Source of the DNA: Adenophora triphylla var. japonica
Taxonomy: Eukaryota; Streptophyta; Magnoliopsida; Asterales; Campanulaceae
Reading direction: 5' to 3'
Assembly: GCA_022495995.1 (NCBI GenBank)
Contig: JAFEMH010005429.1
Coordinates: 1 to 64,000 of the forward strand
Length of the DNA stretch: 64,000 nucleotides
In this document: positions 54,856-64,000 of the stretch, piece after piece
Layout of the letters: every line of letters starts with the position of its first letter
How positions within the stretch are numbered: position 1 is the stretch's first letter
Position numbers and translations under genes: made by a program
The notes under the pieces: generated by a model
What the model was told of the DNA's origin: nothing
The model's input: the letters and a program-made list of their open reading frames with translations, nothing else
Databases searched by the model: none

Positions 54856-55140
54856 CTCCCTCCGTCCCGTTCGACTTAGGACATTCACTCCCGACACGGA
54901 GATTAGGGAATACTATTATAATATTAGGAGAGAGAATGAGTGAAGGATGTGTTGTGAGTGTGAAAAATTAAATAGCAGAGAGAATGAGTGGGATAAATAG
55001 TGATGGGATTATTGTTGTGAGTATGACAAGTGGGTCCCATTTAATATAAAAGTAATATAAACTTTTCATTTTGGGCCGTCCAAAGTCGGGTGGAATGCCC
55101 AAAATGGAAAAATGTCCTAAATCGGACGGGACGGAGGAAG
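54856..55140. mobile_element. Stowaway MITE (285 bp)
   Basis: Ends CTCCCTCCGTCCCGTTCGAC and ATCGGACGGGACGGAGGAAG with TA duplications at 54854-54855 and 55141-55142. The inner GAGAGAATGAGTG words match the other Stowaways. Confidence 0.92.
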
Positions 55141-55162
55141 TATATATATAATAAATTTATAT

Positions 55163-55974
55163 ACTCCCTCCGTCCCACTTCACTTGGCACCAAGTGAAGT
55201 GGCACGGTAACTAAGGAAAAATAAAAAAATAAACAGGCCTGGACAAGTGGACAAAGATTAAGAGATCTTACCATCTCTTAATTAATTGAGCAGCCATTTT
55301 TAAAAAAAGAATCAAAAGTAAACAAAAATGAGGGAAAATTAATTATAGCCGGATAAATATCCAATTACATAAGCATGACTTCAGCAACATTCAAAATACA
55401 AAGTTCCCTCCTAATTTGAATTTCCCACTTACAGTACACCATTACTATTCCTTACAAATACACACAGTGGGACAAACACACATAATCAGTCCATCCCCAA
55501 ACTGGGTTCTTAACCCATTTCAAAAAAAAAAAATCAAAATGACAAAAGATATTCCAAGAGAACAAAAAGTCTTGATTGCCCAGTTCCTAGCCATTTCTGC
55601 AGTAGGTACTTTTCAAAACACACAGAGAATTCTTCCAAAATCCAAGGTGGATGAAGCTCAACTGAAGTTTGGAATTAGCAGGAGGTCAGTTTTCAGATTT
55701 TGGAACCTTGTGAAGAACCAGATGAAGCTTGGACAGAAGCTTGATTTGCCTAACAACAGAGAAGGCAACATTAGATCAACAAAAATTCCATTTGATGCTG
55801 AAAAATTGAAAGCTTTACCTTTCAAAAAGAGAACTACATTTAGAAATCTTTCTAAACATTTGGGTGTAAGCAAGAGTATATAATAAATTTTGGAGCTTCA
55901 ATCACACGGACTTCATCTTTCCTGGGATTAAAAATGAGAAGTTTTGCATCATTCCCAAGAAAGTAGTATCGACC
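55163..55974 (+). mobile_element. Truncated mariner-like element
   Basis: The left end TACTCCCTCCGTCCCACTTC is the same terminal type as Stowaway MITEs, which mariner-like transposases mobilise. It is followed by a transposase N-terminal fragment. No right terminus is found; a different repeat starts near 55975. Confidence 0.75.
55539..55883 (+). pseudogene. Mariner-like transposase, N-terminal DNA-binding part
   Basis: From the ATG at 55539 (MTKDIPREQKVLIAQFL) the frame gives LKFGISRRSVFRFWNLVKN and IPFDAEKLKALPFKKRTTF, then RNLSKHLGVSKS. This is the paired helix-turn-helix region of plant mariner-like transposases, which binds the terminal repeats. It stops at 55881-55883 just after GVSKS. 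Downstream sequence resembles a decayed continuation (FNHTDFIFPGIKNEKFC), but the D-D-D catalytic domain is absent. The longer frame upstream of 55539 is 5' non-coding sequence. Confidence 0.85.
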
Positions 55975-56164
55975 TTAGAGCATCCACAATGGTAAAGCTT
56001 TCTAGATAACTTTTTTTATATTTTCTATGAGCCACATCATTATAATTCAAAACTTAAAAACCTCAAGCACTTTTTCACAATGGTAAAACTCCTCTTTCAA
56101 CTTTTTTATGGGTCCTATATGTAAAAAAGAGTGAATGACTTGCATAGAAAATGTGTAGCATTAA
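55975..56164. mobile_element. MITE-like repeat fragment
   Basis: GAGCATCCACAATGGTAAAGC at 55979 is a common start of short plant DNA-transposon repeats, and a related TTCACAATGGTAAAACTCC occurs at about 56073-56091. The fragment is cut by element D's insertion at 56165. Confidence 0.45.
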
Positions 56165-56759
56165 TTGTTTTGGTCAAATTTCAATAAGTGTCTCCAAAGA
56201 TTAGAAAAGTGACTAAAATGATATGAATCTAGGTACAATGATTATCAAGTTGAATAGAAATGGATACAAGATGTTTGTTGACTAGGGAAAGCCCTTGAAC
56301 AACTTGTTCGCCGGCATAAAACCCCGGGAGGTTTTGGTACCTGCCTTGACCGGAAGTTTACTAAGTGGTTTTGGTGATTACAATGCTAAGAGCGTATTCA
56401 AAGGGAACTTAGACTAGTGTGGACATGTGTGCAAAATACAGTGTTTGATCCCTTTTATACCTCAAATAACAACTAATTCACAAAGAGAAAAGATAGGCCT
56501 AAAATCTCGGAAATAATGCTGATCTTGTTGAGATATATTCGCCATTTGTTGTTGAGGGAGGAGATAACGATCTGTTGTCGAGGAAACGTGTTTGAATTGG
56601 TCTTCACTTCTTTTGACACGTTCCCTGAAAAATAGGGTTAACGCAACTATGTTCCAACCTGCAGAAGATCAAGTTGTAGTAGGACAACTCAAGTTCGTTA
56701 GTACCAAGTTGTTTGATGCAAGTTGTAAACATGTTGACTTAAAAACGTAGGGCCCAACA
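56165..56759 (-). repeat. 3' LTR of element D (595 bp)
   Basis: On the minus strand it starts TGTTGGGCCCTACG (56759) and ends TGACCAAAACA (56165), with the same last bases (CAAAACA) as element C's LTR. A TATA box (GGTATAAAAGGG on the minus strand) is at 56452-56462. The other LTR is not in view. Confidence 0.85.
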
Positions 56760-56776
56760 ATTGCCCCCAAACTTTT
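56760..56776 (-). promoter_or_regulatory. Polypurine tract of element D
   Basis: On the minus strand AAAAGTTTGGGGGCAAT directly precedes the 3' LTR. Confidence 0.8.
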
Positions 56777-56936
56777 TGAATTTTAAAATGAGGAATATAA
56801 AGAGACAAAAAGTTTGCCAAAAATGGACTGTGACATACGGCGGTTTTTAAAACGAAAGGATTTTGATGGGACGGTTCTGGGTAGTTCCAAGGCAAAAATC
56901 ATGATTCTTTTTGGAGTCCCAACCGCTTTCAATCTC

Positions 56937-56948
56937 TTTAAATAAATA
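56937..56948 (+). promoter_or_regulatory. TATA-like box of element D's antisense gene
   Basis: TTTAAATAAATA on the plus strand, about 170 bp upstream of the ATG at 57120 and 180 bp inside the 3' LTR, follows a relatively GC-rich stretch and precedes a pyrimidine-rich leader. The position matches the TATA box of element A's antisense gene. Confidence 0.5.
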
Positions 56949-57119
56949 CAGTCCCTCTACAACTCTCCCTTTCACAAAATCAAAAACGTAGCTTTCACAT
57001 AGGTTTCTAGAGGAAGAACCAAGGAAGACGGTCGGAGAGAAAAACCAAGTAGAAATTTCCGGTGAGTTTCTCGCTTCAACTTAATTTTCTCTGTAATTTG
57101 TTGTTTCACTTTTGAAAAA

Positions 57120-58889
57120 ATGGGTCGAAAGAAATTCGTCGTTGTAGAGAGTAACGAGGGTCTGCCTGAGGGTTTCATAACCCAAAATTTGCTGAAAGAA
57201 CCCGATAGCGAAAAATGCTTGATTCCTAAGGCTAACCTAGAAATCATTAAGAAAAATCGTGCCATGCCTTACGAAACCGTCTTCTTCACCCACCCTGATT
57301 TAACTTCTGAATGCTATTCCCCTACTTGGGTATGCTTCCTGAAATATCCCTTTGTTATAGGCTTAAAATTTCCTTTCCCCGACTTGATCACCAAATTCTT
57401 TTCCTGCACCAAACTCAACTATGCCCAACTGATGCCTCAAGGTTGGAGATACTTGCTAACCCTAGTTAAATTAGGAGAGAGGGCCGATTTGACTGTTGGG
57501 TTAGAAGAATTGGCGTACACCATGGATTTAAGGGGTTTTGGTCCAGGAAGGTTCGGTTTTAGGGTTAAGAGTGGTGAGCCTATTTTGATCTCCAACAATG
57601 ATCCTGCTGATAGAGGGTGGAAGAATAAGTTTTTCTTTGCAAGGAGAGATACCTTGGGTCACGAGGAGGGTGTAATTTCCAAATGGAGGTTTCAAGGTAG
57701 TGCAAATAATTTTTCCTATTCTATTAATGTTTCTTAACACTTTGATAGCTAACCACTAAAATTCCCTTTGTAGAAGTAGCTAAGTTGTCAGACTTATTTC
57801 CGGGGCAAGAAGGAACGAAAGAAAACGTAAACCAGCTTTTCAAATTGGGTGCATCAGACAGGACCTTTAAGGCATTCCCTGTTGAGTTCTCTGTCGAAGG
57901 GGTTGAAGGTGAGGCGGAAGTTGAACCTGAAGAAAATCTACCCCCAAGCTTACCTGAAATGTCTACAGGTTTGACACCTCAAAATCTCTATATCTTTCGC
58001 AAGTCGTTCTAATCTTCCAGTTATCTTAATTTCTTATCTCCTTATTGCAGCTACACGATCCAAATCCAACGTGAGTGCTGCTGACTTAATGGCTGCAGCT
58101 AAGGCAAAGAGGATTGCCAAGAAGGAAAGTAAGCCTCCAACTCCAATGTCTATGGCCTCTAGTTCTGATTTGGATGCTTCCAAGAAGAAGGAGGAGGCGA
58201 AGAAAAGGAAGCTATCAGAAGCTGAAGCTACGGATGCGAATGATGATTGTGAGATGGTGAAAGCAAGGAAGAAGTTAAAAGATGCGATAGCATGTTTCGT
58301 TGATAAGGTAAAACGAGGAAACCTGAACCTTGCCCAAGATTTGATGAGTGCTAACACTTCTTTTACTCAGGTTGCGGATATTATGTGTCCTATCATGGAC
58401 CAGCTCGATGTTTTGAAGATCAAAGCAGCCAAGTACAACTGTGAAGCTGAGGGATACAAGGAACAAGCCAACAAGAATGCTGGGGAGGTAGAGAAGTTGA
58501 AGAAAAACATTGAGACTGCGAAGAAGGAGTTGGAAGTTGTCAGGGCCGAGAAAGTGAAGGAGAATGAAGCCCACGAAAAGGAACTTGATGCTGCAAAAGA
58601 GGACTTCAAGTTCAACGCTACCAAAGCGGTGTTTGAAACCAGAATCCAACTTATGGAAGAGTATAAGAATGGGTTGGCTCCGGATTGGGATGTGGAGGAA
58701 GAAAAAAGATCTTTGGAAGACTTTATTGGTGAGCCAACAGATGGGGGAGAGGTGAACTCCGCGGCTCTTGAAGCTCTGGTTGATGATACTAGCAAAGCCT
58801 TGAGTACCATATTGGTAGCTCAAGTTGAAGAAAATGATCATGGGAAGGGGAACAATACAACACCGGCGGCAGCAGGCCAAGAAGTTTAA
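57120..58889 (+). CDS. Intact spliced antisense gene of element D (Transposase_28-like, 536 aa)
   Basis: Three exons, 57120-57696, 57774-57968 and 58051-58889, join in one frame of 537 codons including the stop, across GT-AG introns of 77 and 82 bp (both phase 1). Exon 1 (MGRKKFVVVES) holds the globular domain: CFLKYPFVIGLKFPFPDL, NYAQLMPQGWRYLLTLVKLG, LRGFGPGRFGFRVKSGEP. Exon 2 is an acidic linker. Exon 3 starts with alanine/lysine-rich sequence and a nuclear-signal-like KKKEEAKKRKL, then a long coiled coil including TKAVFETRIQLMEEY and an acidic tail. The family is known as putative gypsy-type transposon protein; its activity is unknown. It lies antisense to gag-pol and has its own TATA-like box. 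Confidence 0.82.
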
Positions 58890-59814
58890 AAACAACTTGA
58901 AACTTTTTTGAGCATTTTGGATGGGTGAACAAAAACAATTTCTTTTTTGGTTTTTATTCGTCATACCTTTGTTGGTATGCACAAAAAATGGGGGGTATGT
59001 CCCCAAAACAAGTTTTATTTTGGTATGTAATGGCTCATAAGAGCCCAAAACAATTTATTTGGGAGTACTAGGTTGGGCTAGTACTCCAAGCTTTCTTAGG
59101 TTTTTAGGGATTGGTTGGCTTACCCAACTCGTCCTCTAGTTGCAAAAATTTTTGAAAACACTTTTAAGGTTTTTAAAGAAGTATTTTGGGGTTTTTCAAC
59201 AATACTTGCTTGTTCATTAGATAACATGTTGATGTTATAAGCCGTAGGTAACATGATAATGTTACAACCAATAGTTCACAACTTGTATAAGTGTGAAATC
59301 GTGCGCCCAGGCGAAGGTGTCAAAACCTTAATTCGTAAGAAAAGATGAATATCTTTTAACCATATGTAAATTGTACCTTTGATAGAGGTATCCGTTTGAA
59401 GAGATAGAACAAGTATCAGCCGTCCTGGCGTGTCAACAAGTTCTATCCCTCTCCAGCTAGAATTTCAACAAGTATCAGCCGTACTGGCGTGTCAACATGT
59501 TGAAATTCTTCTTCCTAGATCCAAACATGTTGAAGCCGTATTGGCGTGTCAACATGCTTAGACCTACTCCAACTTTTAGGTCCCAACAAGTATCAGCCGT
59601 ACTGGCGTGTCAACATGTTGAGCCTACTTCGTTTGCTCAAGTTGTACCTTGCAAAACAAATTCATGTTAGGGTTGGGCGTTAGCGTAGCTAACGCCCCTC
59701 CGATGCTTAAGTTAGTAAGGATTCTCAATAAAACTTGATAACTTGAAATATATGAATGAACTTGACAACTAAAAATAAATCGTACCTGAGAAGTCTAGTT
59801 GTAAATAACTGGAC
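58890..59814. other. Spacer between convergent genes of element D, with tandem repeats
   Basis: No coding sequence. At 59303-59320 is GCGCCCAGGCGAAGGTGT, shared with element C's spacer. At 59409-59640 are four copies of a roughly 60-bp unit built on AAGTATCAGCCGTACTGGCG then TGTCAACATGTTG. A smaller repeat with ATGTTATAAGCCGTAGGTAAC lies near 59225-59280. Confidence 0.75.
59409..59640. repeat. Tandem repeat (about 60-bp unit, 4 copies) in element D
   Basis: Each unit carries (AAGTATCA)GCCGTACTGGCGTGTCAAC and a variable filler; the third unit lacks the AAGTATC part. The position, between the end of pol and the end of the antisense gene, matches the arrays in elements A and C. Confidence 0.8.
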
Positions 59815-60905
59815 TTACATAAAATAAAGTTTTAAGTGGATGGCGTTCCAACTTCTAGGGATTCTGTCTCCACTTGGGGTTGATAACCAATATGCACCTT
59901 TGAGCCTTCAAAGATCGATGAGATATGGTCCTTCCCACTTGGGAGCTAACTTACCCGCATTCAATTCTCTTGTATTTTGAAATACTTTTCTCAAAACTAA
60001 GTCACCAACCTGGAACCTCCTGACTCTGACATTTTTGTTGTAAGACCTCGCAATTCTTTGTTGATAAGCTGCCATCCTTATCTTGGCTAAATCCCTGATC
60101 TCATCAATAGTATCTAAATCTTGGGTTAGCAAGAGATTATTTTCATCTTGAGTTAATAAGCCATACCTTGCCGCTGGGATTGTCACCTCGACCGGAATTA
60201 CAGCTTTCGCTCCATACACCAAAGAATATGGAGTTCTACCTGTGGCTCCTTTTGTAGCGGTCCTATCTGCCCAAAGTACAAGTGGTAACTCTTCAGCCCA
60301 CTTTCCCTTCTTTTGATCTAGACGCTTCTTCAAGTTGGTAATGATCAACTTGTTGCTTGACTCGCCTGACCATTGGCTTGGGGGTGGACAGTGTAGACAT
60401 GATCAACTTGATGCCCCAAACAGTACAAAAATCTCTCGGTCTTCTTACTTATGAATTGTGACCCGTTGTCACATATAATCTCCGATGGCACGCCAAACCT
60501 CGCTAATTATGTTTTTCTTTAGAAATGAGATTACCTCCTTATCTCTTACCCGTACATAAGCTTCGCCTCGATCCATTTTGAGAAATAATCGGTTAATGCC
60601 AACATGAACACTTTGCCTCCGGGAGCCTTAGGCAACTTGCCCACAATGTCCATGCCCCACTGCATGAAAGGCCAAGATGAAACAATAGGGTGTAGAGGCT
60701 CAGCAGGTTGATGCAAGATGTTGCTGTGTCTTTTTGTGCATCACATTTCGCACATAGCTCATGGCATCCCGACGCATGGTTGGCCAATAATATCCCGTCT
60801 CGAGGGCCTTTGACGCTAACGCCTTTCCGCCGTAATGATTCCCACATATTCCTTCATGGATTTCTTTACACCCGCTCGACTTGCTCATTATCGACACATC
60901 TCAAA
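59815..60905 (-). pseudogene. Integrase of element D
   Basis: A zinc-finger half with HEGICGNHYGG and ALETGYYWPTMRRDAM (60870-60760) is followed by a damaged cysteine pair (CDAQ instead of C-x2-C). Core segments of the MDIVGKLP type lie in shifted frames (60690-60590). The C-terminal part is one frame from 60348 (KGKWAEELPLVLWADRTATK, RTPYSLVYGAKAVIPVE, FQVGDLVLRKVF, GKLAPKWEGPY). The final IPRSWNAIHLKLYF end stops at 59815. Not functional. Confidence 0.8.
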
Positions 60906-61097
60906 TAGTGTCCTGCAAAAGACTTCTTGAATAGCACATTATCTATCAAAACGAAAGTTGAAGTACGAATCTTAAAAGATCTAACATTCTTAATATCTGG
61001 TGGAATAGTTCCAAGTTGAAGGAACTCAATTACAGGTTGGGTCCAAGAAGGTTTAGCATCTTGTGCCCCAGCAGGTTGAGTAACCACTTGAGTTTCC

Positions 61098-61560
61098 TCA
61101 ACTTGGTCTATTACGGTACTTAACATAAATGATGGGGATACTAGTATGCAACATTGATTTGCAAGTTGAACCCAAGTTGGCCAAGGCGTCCGCTTCTGTG
61201 TTCTCCTCTCTAGGGACCTGTTCCAAAGAGAATGATAGGAATTTCGAAGCTAAAGCCTTAACATGTTGGAGATACAGAGTCATCTTGGAATGCTTCTCCA
61301 TATAACTGCCATTAAAATGGTTAGCTAGCAATTGAGAGTCAACAAATACATTTATATGTGTAATATTTAAACTTAAAGCTGTAGTTAAACCCATGATTAA
61401 AGCTTCATACTCAGCTTCATTATTTGTTGCACCGAATTCACAAGATACACCTTGAGGTATGATATCACCTTGAGGGGATTTTAGGACTATTCCCAAGCCA
61501 AATCCTTTGGAATTTGAAGCTCCATCTCGTAAACAAGTGTCCAAAATCTAGGAATAGTAC
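61098..61560 (-). CDS. Archaeal-type RNase H of element D
   Basis: The 148-residue frame starts DTCLRDGASNSKGFGLGIV (first active-site D region), then ATNNEAEYEALIMGL (E), INVFVDSQLLANHFNGS (D) and REENTEADALANLGS (last acidic residue). All four acidic positions of RNase HI appear present, making this the best-preserved extra RNase H in the window. It would remove the RNA primer or template during element replication. It is isolated from neighbouring domains by frameshifts. Confidence 0.82.
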
Positions 61561-62458
61561 TTTTACCTTCAAGTTGTTGCACTTCCAGCCTCCACCTCGG
61601 GTTGCAAACTTGGACCGAAGTCACCTACGAAATCGGCTAGGGCCTCGAGATTTGATGGCCGTTCTTGGCTCATACGAAATATCATAGGTGCTCAACTTGA
61701 CCGACCACTTGGCCAATCTCGCCCGACATCTCCGGGAGTTCTCAACACATTCCTTATAGGATAATTAGTTCTAACAGCTATAGAATGCGTTTCAAATAAT
61801 GACGCAGCTTTTGTAGCAAAGCAGTGAGTTAAGGCTAATATTAATTTTTCAAGATGAGAGTACCTTGTTTCAAATGCCTAATAGAGACTTACTTACATAG
61901 TAAACAGGATGCCGTTCACCTTGGATTTCCTTCACCAATACCGCACTAACAAAGATTTTCGTATACAACCAAATATAAATAAAGGTGCTCACCATGCTCG
62001 GTTTGGCAAGTAGGGGTGACGTCACCAAATATTCTTTAAGTTGCTTAAAAGCCGCCTCATGTTGGTCACCCATTGAAAGAGTTTATTCTTTCTTAATACT
62101 TCGTAGAATAACCCGCACTTATCGATGATTTAGATATAAATCTATTCAAAGCAAATTTACTCTACCTGTTAACCTTTGGACGTCTTTTGATATTCTTGGG
62201 AGATTCCAAGTTGAGAATGGCTTTGATCTGCTCGGGACTGGCTTCAATTCCCCTTTTGGTCACCATATATCCCAAGAATTTACCTGCTCTAACACCAAAG
62301 TTGCACTTTACAGGATTGAGCTTCATGTTGAAAGCTTTCAAGATGTTGAACGCCTCAAAGAAGATGCTCTACATGATCTTCAATATGCTTGGACTTTACT
62401 ACCATATCATCTATGTAGACTTCCATCGTCTTGCCAAGTTGATCTTTGAACATCTTGT
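61561..62458 (-). pseudogene. RT thumb, connection and Ty3-type RNase H of element D (fragmented)
   Basis: Fragments in several frames: RT palm/thumb sequence beyond 62459 (a VYIDDMVVKSK-like segment near 62405 and GKFLGYMVTKRGIEA near 62260), then a RNase H fragment 62073-61870 (EAAFKQLKEYLVTSPLL, HPVYYVSKSLLGI). Multiple small deletions shift the frame, so no continuous protein is possible. Confidence 0.75.
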
Positions 62459-63124
62459 TCACCAAATTCTCCGATAAGTTGCCCCCGCATTTTTAAGACC
62501 AAATGGCATAGAAATATAACAATATATACCTTCCGGAGTCATGAATGCCGTATCTTCTTGGTCCGAGGGCTCCATTTGAATTTGTTGATATCCTGAAGAC
62601 GCATCCATGAACGTCAAGATATCGTGGCCAGCTGTCTCATCAACTAGAGAATCAATATGAGGAAGAGGGAATGGGTCTTTGGGACAGGCTTTGTTCAAGT
62701 CCGTGAAGTCCACGCACAATCGCCACTTGCCATTCTTCTTCTCTACTACCACAACATTAGCTAAACACCTTGGATATTGAACTTCCCTGATCATCTTGGA
62801 CTTCAAAAGCCTCTCAACTTCATCCTTTATGATATGGTTCCGCTCCTGGGCAAACTTTCTTCTTTTCTGGTGGACAGGTCGGATGGTGGGGTCAATGTTC
62901 AACTTGTGAGTGATGATATCCTTGCTTATCCCTGTCATGTCTTCATGCTTCCATGCAAAACAACATTTCTGACTCTTCAAGAACTCAATCAGCTCCTCCT
63001 CAACTTCGGATGGGAGGTCCACCCCAACTTGCACTTGGGCCTCAGGATTCGATGCATCAACAGGAACGCTTTTTGTATCATGCTCTACTGCTTCAAGAAC
63101 ATCCTGGGCCTTTTTCTTTAATTG
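62459..63124 (-). pseudogene. Reverse transcriptase N-terminal half of element D
   Basis: In frame with the protease across the TAG at 63125-63127 and beginning CAATTA. Includes MTGISKDIITHKLNID, HQKRRKFAQERN, VVVEKKNGKWRLCVDFTDLN, FPLPHIDSLVDE, FMDASSGYQQIQMEP and MPFGLKNAGATYRRIW. It then shifts out of frame before the catalytic YIDD motif. The motif is recognisable downstream in another frame. Close to element C's RT. Confidence 0.85.
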
Positions 63125-63127
63125 CTA
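63125..63127 (-). promoter_or_regulatory. Candidate leaky stop codon TAG-CAA-TTA between protease and RT (element D)
   Basis: On the minus strand CAAGCATAGCAATTAA separates the end of protease (SVPRQA) from RT (QLKKKAQDV). The frame is continuous on both sides. It is identical in position and 16-base context to the site in element C at 37326-37328. Confidence 0.7.
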
Positions 63128-63560
63128 TGCTTGACGAGGGACTGAACTTGCTTTCATATTGATCTTGTAGCATTCTTTAGAGACTTGCTGATTTCCCTTC
63201 AACTTGGCCACACCCCAAGGTGTTGGAAACTTGACGCACTGGTGATAGGTTGACGGTACGGCCTTCATGTGGTGGATCCAGGGTCTTCCCAAAATGACAT
63301 TGTACGAGGAAGAACACTCAATCACACAGAACCTTTCCATAGAATTCATACCCTCCAAATAAATAGGCAACTTGATTTCTCCGACTGTTTGCTTCACTTC
63401 ACCACTGAACCCTACCAGTACGGACGAGTTCTTCACAACTTCGGACAAAGGAATACCCATATCTTCAAGGGCATGAGTGAAGATTATGTTGACTGAGCCG
63501 CGCCATCAATCAGAATCCTCTTGACCATACAATTAGCAATCTGCACCTGAACAACTAGAC
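63128..63560 (-). pseudogene. Protease of element D (active site damaged)
   Basis: The frame 63460-63125 has VLVGFSGEVKQTVGEIKLP, FCVIECSSSYNVILGRPWIH and VPSTYHQCVKFPTPWGVAKL, matching element C's protease. The active-site strand just upstream (63540-63490) reads ILIDGAAQS and then a stop, where C has ILVDGGSSVNLI. A small deletion there has shifted the frame, so the protease is inactive. Confidence 0.82.
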
Positions 63561-64000
63561 CATCATGATGAGGGTCCAACGTGTTGTCCTTATCTTCATC
63601 TTCAAAGGAAATAATATGACCATCTGTGAAGTCACGACGCCTTGAAGGCAATTCTGATTGATCCTCCTTAGAACTTTTGGCATGACGCTTGGCTGCTGAG
63701 TAAGTTGTGCCACAAATATGGGACCCACCTGAAATAACATTTACTACCTTGGTGGCCGGAGGAGGTGCAACTTTCTGTCCGGATCGCTCCCCGAATCAGC
63801 TCTTTAGACTCACTTCTGACCCTCTTCTTGCCCAACAAGTCCTTAAGAAGACCCTTGGACAATAAATGAGCAATTTCCTTCCTCAAGGCAAAACAATTCT
63901 CGTCGGTATGCCCAAAATCCTCATGAAATGCGAACCACTTGGACTTGTCCTTCCAAGTTGTTGACTGGTCGTTCTTCTTGGGCCACCTTGCTTTATCTCC
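63561..64000 (-). pseudogene. Gag C-terminal region of element D (partial)
   Basis: FAFHEDFGHTDENCFALRKE (about 63945-63885) is the zinc-finger region, with the first cysteine replaced by phenylalanine compared with element C (WCAYHEDFGH). HLLSKGLLKDLLGKKR and a linker with shifts near 63780 follow. The capsid part lies beyond the window. Confidence 0.75.

Larger units (their letters stand above)
56165..64000 (-). mobile_element. Element D: Ty3/gypsy Tat-lineage retrotransposon, continues past the window
   Basis: A 595-bp 3' LTR (56165-56759), a purine tract, an intact spliced antisense gene (57120-58889), a spacer with tandem repeats, and a minus-strand pol (integrase to 59815, archaeal-type RNase H, RNase H, RT, protease, gag). 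The 5' LTR and gag N-terminus lie beyond position 64000. Gene order and sequence are close to element C, but pol is more frameshifted. Confidence 0.9.

Overview
The window is repeat-rich nuclear DNA of a flowering plant. The evidence is Tat and Tekay-type Ty3/gypsy LTR retrotransposons, Stowaway MITEs, an Au-type SINE, a Helitron and a CACTA element carrying pieces of plant genes (SDF2-like and RIN2/RIN3-like). No intact ordinary host gene was found. A eudicot is likely, but the species cannot be named from this sequence.

Layout. 1-10839: an old LTR element (G; only internal remnants and a 3' LTR) is split by a decayed Tekay-like element (F, 518-9808). 10838-11874: an AT microsatellite, AT-rich DNA and a minisatellite. 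11875-15889: a 4.0-kb Helitron on the minus strand with a RIN2/RIN3-like exon and a large internal duplication. 15890-17860: Stowaway MITEs and a tRNA-derived SINE in AT-rich DNA. 17876-54188: a nested stack. The antisense gene of a Tat-like element (E) is split by a hAT element (18205-19611) and by Tat element A (21100-53930, TSD GGTTA). A's own antisense gene is split by the Tekay chromovirus B (27145-45186). B's reverse transcriptase is split by Tat element C (31464-40326, TSD GTAAT). A's 3' LTR is split by a 5849-bp CACTA element (47891-53739, TSD TGT) that carries four SDF2-like exons, one of whose introns holds an Au SINE. 54655-56164: a GC-rich repeat, a Stowaway, a mariner-like transposase fragment and a MITE end. 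56165-64000: another Tat element (D) on the minus strand, running off the window.

LTR divergence agrees with the nesting. By eye A's LTRs differ at about 41 of 624 positions and C's at about 7 of 601.

Two features shared by the Tat elements stand out. First, A, C, D and E each carry a gene antisense to gag-pol between pol and the 3' LTR, with GT-AG introns; in A, C and D these introns preserve the reading frame. The D copy joins into an uninterrupted 536-codon, three-exon gene. Second, in C and D the protease and reverse transcriptase frames are separated by one in-frame TAG followed by CAATTA, the context known from tobamovirus-type stop-codon readthrough. Short tandem repeats lie between the converging pol and antisense genes in A, C and D.
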